Shown here: positions 1-5,317 of the stretch, piece after piece
Position numbering within the stretch: position 1 is the first letter of the stretch
How the letters are laid out: each line of letters opens with the position of its first letter
DNA from: an uncultured Planctomycetaceae bacterium
Lineage (GTDB): Bacteria > Planctomycetota > Planctomycetia > Pirellulales > UBA1268
Assembly: GCA_903949225.1 (NCBI GenBank)
Contig: CAJAYZ010000326.1
Coordinates: 1 to 7,763, forward strand
Direction of reading: 5' to 3'
Length of the DNA: 7,763 bases
Program-made: the position numbers and the translations under genes
The notes under the pieces: model-generated
The model's database searches: none
What the model was told of the DNA's origin: nothing
The model's input: only the letters and a program-made list of their open reading frames with translations

Positions 1-121
1 CCCTCGCTGGCGGCGCTGGCGGTGGGTGCGGGGCGGTGGGCCGAAGGAGGCGGCGCTGGGGGTGGATGCTGGGGGCGGATGCTGGGGGCGGTGGGCCGAG
101 GGAAGTTGCCGTGCGAGCCGG
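1..121. repeat. G-rich non-coding stretch with short direct repeats
   Basis: This lies just beyond the stop codon of the ATPase gene and runs off the window edge. The minus strand has no ATG, GTG or TTG start here, and the plus-strand frames that begin here run antisense into the ATPase gene, so I call it non-coding. It holds a 13-bp unit GGATGCTGGGGGC repeated head to tail (64-76 and 77-89), and GGCGGTGGGCCGA present twice (32-44 and 87-99). Four plus-strand G-runs (58-62, 71-75, 84-88, 93-95) could form a G-quadruplex, although two loops are 8 nt, slightly longer than the usual limit. I see no clear terminator hairpin with a T-tract. Confidence 0.5.
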
Positions 122-1831
122 TCAGGCTTCGACTTTCTTGGCCACGCGGAAGACTTCGTCGAAGCTCGTGATCCCGCGGAGGACCTTCTGGATGCCGTCG
201 TCGAACATCACCCGCATTCCATTGGCACAGGCGGCGCGGCGGATGTCTTGCGTGGGGGCCCCCTGGAAGGCGAGCTCGCGGATCTTGCCGCTCATCACCA
301 TCAATTCGAAGATCCCTAGCCGCCCCTTGTAGCCGCTCTTTGTGCAGTTGGCACAGCCACGCCCCTTCATGAAGGTGGCGCCTTTGAGCATCTCCGCCGT
401 CACGCCGGCCGTCTCGATCGCCGTGTCGAGCGGCTGGAAGGGCTGCTTGCACTTCACGCAATTCACTCGCACCAGTCGCTGGGCCACCACCGCGATGATG
501 CTCGAGGCGACGAGGTACGCCGGCACCCCCATGTCGATCATGCGCGTGATGGCACTGGGGGCGTCGTTGGTGTGGAGCGTGCTGAACACGAGATGCCCCG
601 TCAGCGACGCCTGGATCCCCATCTGGGCCGTTTCCGTGTCGCGCATCTCGCCGACGAGGATTACGTTTGGCGCCTGGCGGAGCATGGCGCGGATGACGCG
701 GGCGAAGTCGAGGCCGATGTTGTGGCGCACCTCGACCTGATTGATCCCGGCGAGGTAATACTCGACCGGATCCTCGGCCGTGATGATCTTCGTGTCGGGG
801 CGGTTGAGCTCGTTGAGCGAGGCGTAGAGCGTCGTCGTCTTGCCGGAGCCCGTCGGGCCGGTGACGAGGATGATGCCGTTGGGGCGGCGGATGAGCGTCT
901 TGAAATTGCGGAAGTCGTGCTCGGAGAGGCCGAGCTGGCGAATGCCGACGCGGATGTTGTCCTTGTCGAGAATCCGCATGACGACCGATTGGCCGTGATT
1001 CGTGGGCAGAACGCTGACGCGGAGATCGTAGTCTTTGCCGTCGGCCGTGAGCTTGATGCGGCCGTCCTGCGGGCGGCGGCGCTCGGCGATGTCGAGCCGC
1101 GAAAGGATCTTGATGCGCGAGAGGATCGCGCCGAGGAGGCGGCGGGGGGGGTTGTCGCGCTCGACGAGCCGGCCGTCGATCCGGTAGCGGATGCGGACGC
1201 GATCCTCGAACGGCTCGATGTGGATGTCGCTGGCCCGCAGCTGCACCGCTTCGGTGATGATCAGATTGACGAGCTTCACCACCGGCGCGTCGGAGTTGTC
1301 TTCCTGCTGCTGGTTGGCCGCCTGCTCGACGGCCGTCTCGGTGAAGTCGATGGCGGTGTCGGTGAACTCTTGGAGCATCGAATCGGCCGATTCGCCGTCG
1401 CTGGCTCCGTAGTGGCGGTTGATCGCCTCGATGATCTGCTCGCGAGGCGCCAGCGCAAACTGGACGTCGCGGTTGAGGATGAAGCGGAGCTTGTCTTGGG
1501 TGTCGATGTCGGTCGGATCGGAGCCGGCGATGCGGAGCGTGTTGCCATCTTTGGCGACGGGGAAGATCGAGTTTTCGCGGGCCACGCTCTCCGGGAGGAG
1601 ATCAATGACGTCTTGCTCGACGGTGATCCCCGTCAGATCGACAAACTTCAGCCGGTGGGCCTTCGCCAGCGCCCGCATCACTTTGTCGCCCGGCGCATAG
1701 CCGAGCCGCACGATCTCATCGTGGAGCTTCTTGCCGGAGCTCTCGGCGATCCGCGTCACCTCGGCAAGCTGCTCGGCGCTGACAAGCCCCTCGGAGACGA
1801 GAAGGGCGGAGAACGGGTCGTTTCGGGGCAT
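122..1831 (-). CDS. pilB/gspE: GspE/PilB-family ATPase of type II secretion or type IV pilus assembly
   Basis: This is a 569-residue cytoplasmic hexameric ATPase that powers pseudopilus or pilus extension at the inner membrane. The N-terminal part (about 1-150) resembles the MshEN/T2SSE_N domain, followed by an acidic, Gln-rich linker (about 143-182). The ATPase core then shows Walker A GPTGSGKT (325-332), the Asp box ITAEDPVEY (350-358), an atypical Walker B ILVGEMRD (391-398) and the His box GHLVFSTLHTND (412-423). A zinc tetracysteine module is intact (C458/C461 and C493/C496), as in GspE and PilB but not in the retraction ATPase PilT. Length is normal for the family and there is no frameshift. 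The ATG at 1831 is not preceded by a good Shine-Dalgarno, but it gives a natural N-terminus. No pilin, PilC/GspF or secretin gene is adjacent in the window, so type II secretion and type IV pilus roles cannot be separated. It lies 82 nt downstream of the cupin gene on the same strand. Confidence 0.95.
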   Translation of the reverse strand: MPRNDPFSALLVSEGLVSAEQLAEVTRIAESSGKKLHDEIVRLGYAPGDKVMRALAKAHRLKFVDLTGITVEQDVIDLLPESVARENSIFPVAKDGNTLRIAGSDPTDIDTQDKLRFILNRDVQFALAPREQIIEAINRHYGASDGESADSMLQEFTDTAIDFTETAVEQAANQQQEDNSDAPVVKLVNLIITEAVQLRASDIHIEPFEDRVRIRYRIDGRLVERDNPPRRLLGAILSRIKILSRLDIAERRRPQDGRIKLTADGKDYDLRVSVLPTNHGQSVVMRILDKDNIRVGIRQLGLSEHDFRNFKTLIRRPNGIILVTGPTGSGKTTTLYASLNELNRPDTKIITAEDPVEYYLAGINQVEVRHNIGLDFARVIRAMLRQAPNVILVGEMRDTETAQMGIQASLTGHLVFSTLHTNDAPSAITRMIDMGVPAYLVASSIIAVVAQRLVRVNCVKCKQPFQPLDTAIETAGVTAEMLKGATFMKGRGCANCTKSGYKGRLGIFELMVMSGKIRELAFQGAPTQDIRRAACANGMRVMFDDGIQKVLRGITSFDEVFRVAKKVEA

Positions 1832-1913
1832 GGCGTTGGGATTCGCGGGGATCGGTTGATCTGGGAGTGATCAGGAAGTGATCAGGGATTCGACCTGGGA
1901 TTCGCGGAAAGAA
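1832..1913 (-). promoter_or_regulatory. repeat-dense spacer upstream of the ATPase gene
   Basis: This is the 82-nt gap between the cupin stop and the ATPase start. On the minus strand, CGAATCCC occurs three times (plus coordinates 1838-1845, 1885-1892, 1897-1904), and a fourth CGAATC lies at 1918-1923. A 12-bp unit, TGGGATTCGCGG on the plus strand, is repeated at 1837-1848 and 1896-1907. Between these copies, AGTGATCAGG is repeated at 1866-1875 and 1877-1886, and GATC occurs at 1850, 1858, 1869 and 1880, the last three spaced by exactly 11 bp. Such arrays often mark regulator binding sites, so this may be the promoter/operator of the ATPase gene. No clear -35/-10 pair was found and the function is inferred only. 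Confidence 0.35.
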
Positions 1914-2276
1914 TCACGATTCGAGGAAGGTGTCGGTGTGTTCGTAGCCGGGGGCGCAGGTGCACAGGAAAACGAGCTCGTCGGCGCCGGAGTTGCGGAT
2001 CGTGTGACGCATCCCCGGCGGGATGGCGATGGCGTCGCCCGGGCCGACGGGGCGGGTTTCCTCGCCGAGGGTCATCGCCGCGGAGCCAGAGAGGATGTAG
2101 TAGATCTCCTCGGTGACGGCATGGTGGTGGGGCGTTGTCGCCTGGCCGGGGGCGAGGCGGGCCTCGGCGAGGCTTTGCTTGCGGATCGACGAATTGCGAT
2201 GGGCGAGAAGCTCGCGGATCGTCGAACCGTCGGCCGTCGTGAACGGCACCGCCTCACGCTGATTGATGACGTCCAT
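1914..2276 (-). CDS. small single-domain cupin protein
   Basis: This is a 120-residue, single-domain cupin beta-barrel, a typical length for such proteins. Cupin motif 1 is complete, with metal ligands H50, H52 and E56 in the PHHHAVTEE segment. Motif 2 (GDAIAIPPGMRHTIRN) supplies the fourth ligand, H91, and matches the G-x5-P-x-G-x2-H-x3-N pattern. The protein therefore very probably binds a divalent metal, but the substrate cannot be told from sequence; relatives include sugar isomerases, dioxygenases and ligand-binding proteins. There is no signal peptide, so it is cytoplasmic. Two ATGs lie 6 nt apart (2282 and 2276). I chose 2276 because GGGAG (2285-2289) is 8 nt upstream of it but only 2 nt from 2282. 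It sits between rsmD and the ATPase gene on the same strand; no functional link to either is evident. Confidence 0.88.
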   Translation of the reverse strand: MDVINQREAVPFTTADGSTIRELLAHRNSSIRKQSLAEARLAPGQATTPHHHAVTEEIYYILSGSAAMTLGEETRPVGPGDAIAIPPGMRHTIRNSGADELVFLCTCAPGYEHTDTFLES

Positions 2277-2284
2277 GGACATGG

Positions 2285-2289
2285 CTCCC
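2285..2289 (-). promoter_or_regulatory. Shine-Dalgarno of the cupin gene
   Basis: GGGAG on the minus strand is 8 nt from the ATG at 2276 and only 2 nt from the ATG at 2282, which favours the downstream start. Confidence 0.5.
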
Positions 2290-2322
2290 GTGCTCGTTTC
2301 CCCGCTGCAACACGATACCAGA

Positions 2323-2345
2323 CGGCCCGCGGCCCGCGAACGGGC
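2323..2345. other. tandem heptamer and small GC hairpin between rsmD and the cupin gene
   Basis: The 80-nt spacer between the rsmD stop and the cupin start contains CGGCCCG twice head to tail (2323-2329, 2330-2336). The second copy overlaps a 5-bp perfect stem (2332-2336 with 2341-2345) that closes a TTCG tetraloop when read on the minus strand. There is no T-tract after it, so a role as an intrinsic terminator for rsmD is only a possibility. Confidence 0.3.
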
Positions 2346-2362
2346 GCTTCATCCACAGCCCC

Positions 2363-3052
2363 CTACTCTTCGGCTGCCGCGGACGTGTGGCTGCCGATTT
2401 CCCGGAAGAGGAGGAGGGCCGGCGGGATCGGCCGCGGCGTCCAGGCCTCCGGCTCGGGGAGGAGGGCCGGGTCGAACGACATCTCCGCCTCGACGACGAT
2501 CTGGCTGCCAGGAGGGGCGGCGGCAATCACCACCGACACCAGGGCGAGGAGCTCGTCGGCGTGGGTCGTGAACATTTCCCACGGCGGGGAGACGAAGGCG
2601 ATCCAGGGGGATGTCCGCGGGATCGGGGGGAGGCGACGGGCCCAGAGGAGGACGTCTCCCGGGCGGATCGTCACCCGGTCTTCGACGTCGAGCGCCTTGG
2701 CCGAGCGGCGGAGGACGTCGGCGGTGGGGAAATGCCGCTCGCCGAACCAGGCCGCCGCCGCTCCACGGCTGACCGCTTCGAAGCCGAGGGCCCCGGTGCC
2801 GGCGAACAGATCGAGGACGATCGCTCCTTCGACGGTGTAGCCGAGGAGGTTGAAGAGGGCCTCCCGGACCCGCTCCTTCATCGGCCGGGTGCGTGGATCG
2901 GGGGAAAACTCGAGCCGCCGGCCGCCGAGGGAGCCGCCGATGATCCGCGGCGGGCTGGTTGCTGCTGTCTCGTCGCCAGCCGCTTCGGGGGAGGGGCCGC
3001 CGCCGCTGCGGGGGGCATGAGGAAACCAGGGTTTTCCGGAGCGGGGGGGCAA
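2363..3052 (-). CDS. rsmD: 16S rRNA (guanine(966)-N2)-methyltransferase RsmD, divergent; start uncertain
   Basis: This is an SAM-dependent methyltransferase that, by family, methylates G966 of 16S rRNA during 30S assembly in the cytoplasm. Recognition rests on the RsmD start motif RIIGGSLGGRRLEF, the TRPMKERVREALFNLLG block and the SAM-binding motif DLFAGTGALGFEAVSRGA. Numbered from the TTG at 3052, these begin near residues 36, 55 and 81. The catalytic motif IV, normally DPPY or NPPY, reads SPPW here. The start is unclear. The nearest in-frame candidate upstream of RIIGG is this TTG (229 residues in all), without a visible Shine-Dalgarno. The only in-frame ATG is at 3157, which would give 264 residues and overlap the divergent isomerase gene. 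Family members usually start just before RIIGG and are about 180-200 residues long. An ATG at 3018, better placed, is out of frame by one base next to a run of six C's. Confidence 0.8.
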   Translation of the reverse strand: MPPRSGKPWFPHAPRSGGGPSPEAAGDETAATSPPRIIGGSLGGRRLEFSPDPRTRPMKERVREALFNLLGYTVEGAIVLDLFAGTGALGFEAVSRGAAAAWFGERHFPTADVLRRSAKALDVEDRVTIRPGDVLLWARRLPPIPRTSPWIAFVSPPWEMFTTHADELLALVSVVIAAAPPGSQIVVEAEMSFDPALLPEPEAWTPRPIPPALLLFREIGSHTSAAAEE

Positions 3053-3124
3053 TTGGTATGGTACCAGGGAAAGTGTCCGGTCCCGCGGGGACCGATGGCG
3101 CGGATGCCCCTGCGGAGTCTCCCG
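3053..3124. promoter_or_regulatory. divergent intergenic region with two inverted repeats
   Basis: This spacer separates the minus-strand rsmD from the plus-strand isomerase gene and must carry the promoter of at least the latter. It contains a perfect hyphenated palindrome, CGGTCCC-GCG-GGGACCG (3078-3094), and a shorter inverted repeat, TGGTA-TGG-TACCA (3054-3066). Just outside it lies a run of seven G's (3043-3049). I could not identify a convincing -35/-10 pair; TATGGT at 3057-3062 is a possible but weak -10. The palindrome could be an operator or a hairpin in the 5' untranslated region. Confidence 0.4.
3114..3117 (+). promoter_or_regulatory. Shine-Dalgarno that favours the isomerase start at 3125
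   Basis: GGAG lies 7 nt before the ATG at 3125. The other in-frame ATGs (3095, 3104, 3143, 3164) have poorer or badly spaced purine stretches. Confidence 0.45.
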
Positions 3125-4408
3125 ATGGTGCGGCTCGTGGCGATGGTCGTTTTCCATGGCGGGATGCGCCGGTCGGTGGCCGCCTCGGCGGTGACGCTGG
3201 CGGCGTTGTGTACCCTCGCCGCCCCCACGGTCACTTCCGCCCAGGAACCGGCCGCAGAAGCGTCTGCCACCAGCGCTGTGGCCCCGGCCGATCTCCCCCC
3301 GCCGACCCGGGAGGAGGCCGAAGCCGCTCGGATCGACTACTTGGACTCGGAACGGGACCTCAAGAAACTCGTTGGCGAGCTCTCATCGCTGCAGACGTCG
3401 TTTCAGAAAAAGGGGGCCGATCGGCCGGCCCTCCAATCCGCCTTCGAGACGGCCAAGATCGCAGCCCAGGCGGCCAGCGAGCGGCTCGAGGTGGCGGCCA
3501 TGACCATTGCCCGGGCGGGGATCCCGAAGCGCGGTGAAGTCGATGACATCGACATCGCCATGCCCGTCTACCAGGGCGCTCGGAAGGTTTGTGCCGCGAT
3601 GGTGGCCGCCGCCATCAAGACCGACGATCCGGAAAAGGCCTTGGTGCTCATCGATGAGTTCGAGCGTGTCGGGGCGATTGACGGCGATGTCCTCATGATG
3701 GGGGCGACCGCGTCGATGCTGGTCTCCAATCTCGATGGGGCCGAGGCTTACCTCGCCAAGCTCTCGGCCGTGGGGGGCTCGGACGACAAGCAGGCGCAGA
3801 TCGGCCAGCTCAAAGAGGCTCTTGAAGACGAGCGGAAGAAGGTGGACGAGGAGATGGCGCTCCGGGCTGCCGAGGCGACGGCCAACGACCTCCCCCGCAT
3901 CCGCATCAAGACCTCCGCCGGGGATCTCGTTGTCGAGCTGTTCGAGAACGAGGCCCCGAACACCGTCGCCAATTTTCTCAGCCTCGTCGAGAAGGGCTTC
4001 TACGCAGGGACGCCGTTTCACCGCGTGATCCCCGAGTTCATGGCGCAGGGGGGCGATCCGACCGGCCGCGGCTCGGGGGGGCCGGGATACGTGATCCCCT
4101 GCGAGACCGGCGAGCCGCACGCCCGCAAGCACTTCCGTGGCTCGCTCTCGATGGCCCACGCCGGCAAGGACACCGGGGGCTCGCAGTTTTTCCTCACCTT
4201 CCGCCCCACCGAACACCTCGACGGCAAGCACACCGTCTTCGGCCGGGTGATCGAGGGCTTTGAGGTCCTCCCGAAGATCCATCGCACGCAGGCTCCGGAC
4301 GGCCGCCCGATCCCTGGCATCAAGCCCGATACGATTCTCTCCGCAGAGGTGGTCCGCAAGCGCGACCACGACTACGCTCCAAAGACGCTCCCTGATGTGA
4401 AGAACTAA
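3125..4408 (+). CDS. exported cyclophilin-type peptidylprolyl isomerase with helical N-terminal domain
   Basis: This 427-residue protein catalyses cis-trans isomerisation of prolyl bonds and probably acts outside the cytoplasm. The N-terminus carries a basic stretch (MRRS, 14-17), a hydrophobic core (about 18-36) and a likely signal-peptidase site after VTSA, near residue 39. Residues 60-250 are Ala/Glu/Lys-rich and predicted helical, with a heptad-like stretch at about 225-250; I do not recognise a named domain there. The C-terminal cyclophilin domain (about 258-411) has FHRVIPEFMAQGGD (catalytic R300), GSQFFLTF (352-359) and HLDGKHTVFG (364-373). His replaces the Trp that contacts cyclosporin in human CypA, as is common in bacterial cyclophilins. 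The start at 3125 was chosen for its GGAG; 3164 would give a more compact signal peptide. The open frame continues far upstream through antisense rsmD, but that part is not coding. msrB follows 91 bp downstream. Confidence 0.92.
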   Translation: MVRLVAMVVFHGGMRRSVAASAVTLAALCTLAAPTVTSAQEPAAEASATSAVAPADLPPPTREEAEAARIDYLDSERDLKKLVGELSSLQTSFQKKGADRPALQSAFETAKIAAQAASERLEVAAMTIARAGIPKRGEVDDIDIAMPVYQGARKVCAAMVAAAIKTDDPEKALVLIDEFERVGAIDGDVLMMGATASMLVSNLDGAEAYLAKLSAVGGSDDKQAQIGQLKEALEDERKKVDEEMALRAAEATANDLPRIRIKTSAGDLVVELFENEAPNTVANFLSLVEKGFYAGTPFHRVIPEFMAQGGDPTGRGSGGPGYVIPCETGEPHARKHFRGSLSMAHAGKDTGGSQFFLTFRPTEHLDGKHTVFGRVIEGFEVLPKIHRTQAPDGRPIPGIKPDTILSAEVVRKRDHDYAPKTLPDVKN

Positions 4409-4449
4409 GCCCGGCGAAGAAGAGCCTCGGCCGCGTGGGAACTCGCCGC

Positions 4450-4488
4450 GCCGCCCAGCCCCAGCCCGCCCCGGCCGCCCAGCCCCAG
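4450..4488 (+). repeat. 15-bp direct repeat in the leader of msrB
   Basis: GCCGCCCAGCCCCAG is present at 4450-4464 and, without mismatch, at 4474-4488, a 24-bp period. The C-rich stretch fills about half of the 91-nt gap between the isomerase stop and msrB and ends on the Shine-Dalgarno of msrB. I see no terminator hairpin in the gap, which agrees with co-transcription of the two genes. Confidence 0.7.
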
Positions 4489-4493
4489 GAGGA
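4487..4493 (+). promoter_or_regulatory. strong Shine-Dalgarno of msrB
   Basis: AGGAGGA is followed by a 6-nt spacer and the ATG at 4500. It is the best ribosome binding site in the window and fixes the msrB start. Confidence 0.85.
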
Positions 4494-4499
4494 CCCATC

Positions 4500-5255
4500 A
4501 TGCAAGCCCTCAACCGCTTCCTTCCCCCGCTGATCATGGCCGCGCTGATTGCGGCCGCGCTGCCGGTCGTGCCGGCGGCCGATGACGATCCCCCGGCCAC
4601 GTCGTCGCGGACCAAGAAGACCCCCCCCAAGACCCCCGGCCCGAAGACCGCGCAGGGGCAGCAGACGCCCGCCAAGGGCCCCCTGTTCGGACCGAACCCC
4701 GGAGCCAAGCCCCCGATGCCCACCGACAACGCAGCCGACAATCCCGCCGGTGAGGATGCCACCGATCCCTTCGGCGAGCCGCTCCCGAAGACGCTCCAGG
4801 AATGGCGGAGCCGGCTCACGGCCGAGCAATTCCAGATCACGCGGATGAAGGGGACGGAGCGGGCGTTCACCGGGAAGTATTGGAAGACCGAGACGCCGGG
4901 GACGTACAAGTGCGTCTGCTGCGGCGAGCCGCTGTTCACTTCCGGCGACAAGTTCTTGAGCGAGTGCGGCTGGCCCGCCTTCTCGGCGCCGATCGACAAG
5001 AAGGCCAACGGCAAGGTTGCCGAGACGCCCGACTTCACGTTCGGGATGCGGCGCGTCGAGGTCACCTGCCGGAAGTGCGGCGCCCACCTCGGCCACGTCT
5101 TCAACGACGGCCCCCCGCCGACCGGGATCCGCTACTGCATCAACTCGGCATCGATCGTCCTCGACGAGGCGAAGCCGGGCGCCGGGAAGGATGCCGACAA
5201 GAACGCCGACGCCGACAAGGATGCCGACACGGGAACGGCCGCCGAGGGCGAGTGA
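4500..5255 (+). CDS. msrB: exported methionine-R-sulfoxide reductase MsrB with low-complexity extensions
   Basis: This 251-residue enzyme reduces methionine-R-sulfoxide in proteins, repairing oxidative damage. The N-terminus looks like a signal peptide (hydrophobic core about 7-26, Ala-Ala before an Asp-rich start), so it probably acts in the periplasm or envelope. A Pro/Lys/Thr-rich linker (about 30-95) precedes the SelR/MsrB domain (about 98-222). The domain shows zinc ligands C138/C141 and C190/C193, the CGWPAF motif with C156 at the usual resolving-cysteine position, GAHLGHVF with active-site histidines (196, 199), and the catalytic C213 in RYCINSASI. The acidic C-terminal tail (229-243) is made of DADK-type repeats. 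The catalytic domain is of normal size; the extra length lies in the signal peptide, linker and tail. Its electron donor is not encoded in the window. It is likely co-transcribed with the upstream isomerase, which suggests a pair acting on exported proteins. Confidence 0.95.
   Translation: MQALNRFLPPLIMAALIAAALPVVPAADDDPPATSSRTKKTPPKTPGPKTAQGQQTPAKGPLFGPNPGAKPPMPTDNAADNPAGEDATDPFGEPLPKTLQEWRSRLTAEQFQITRMKGTERAFTGKYWKTETPGTYKCVCCGEPLFTSGDKFLSECGWPAFSAPIDKKANGKVAETPDFTFGMRRVEVTCRKCGAHLGHVFNDGPPPTGIRYCINSASIVLDEAKPGAGKDADKNADADKDADTGTAAEGE
5187..5229 (+). repeat. 30-bp-period repeat encoding the DADK tail of MsrB
   Basis: AAGGATGCCGACA occurs at 5187-5199 and again at 5217-5229, with related GCCGAC units between. 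The repeat is in frame and encodes alternating Asp-Ala-Asp-Lys residues at the C-terminus of MsrB. Confidence 0.75.
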
Positions 5256-5273
5256 CGTCGCGGCGCCCGGATA

Positions 5274-5317
5274 GAAGCCGGATGCCGGCAGATCATCGGG
5301 CGGCGGTGACCGGCTTC
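5274..5317. terminator. possible bidirectional terminator between convergent msrB and argF
   Basis: The msrB and argF genes converge over a 60-bp gap. GAAGCCGG (5274-5281) and CCGGCTTC (5310-5317) form a perfect 8-bp inverted repeat around a 28-nt GC-rich loop that can fold further. The right arm overlaps the argF stop codon. No T-tract follows on either strand, so this is a weak candidate. Confidence 0.3.

Noticed and set aside
572..1870. 432-codon plus-strand open frame opposite the ATPase gene
   Set aside because: It is exactly antisense to a gene with all family motifs. Its translation is low-complexity Asp/Val/Arg/Leu-rich, typical of a mirror frame in GC-rich DNA.
2387..3124. Upstream extension of the isomerase frame through rsmD
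   Set aside because: The extension is antisense to rsmD and precedes the signal peptide; the cyclophilin needs an N-terminal signal near 3125-3164.
2878..3270. 130-codon minus-strand frame covering the ATG at 3018
   Set aside because: It is Ala/Pro-rich, overlaps rsmD and the isomerase start, and lacks any motif. Only the ATG position is of interest, for the rsmD start question.
4320..5096. 258-codon minus-strand frame over msrB
   Set aside because: Antisense shadow of msrB with Arg/Gly/Leu-rich composition and no motif.
3383..5104. 573-codon minus-strand open frame opposite the isomerase and msrB
   Set aside because: It spans two well-supported genes and their spacer in antisense, and shows no recognisable domain.
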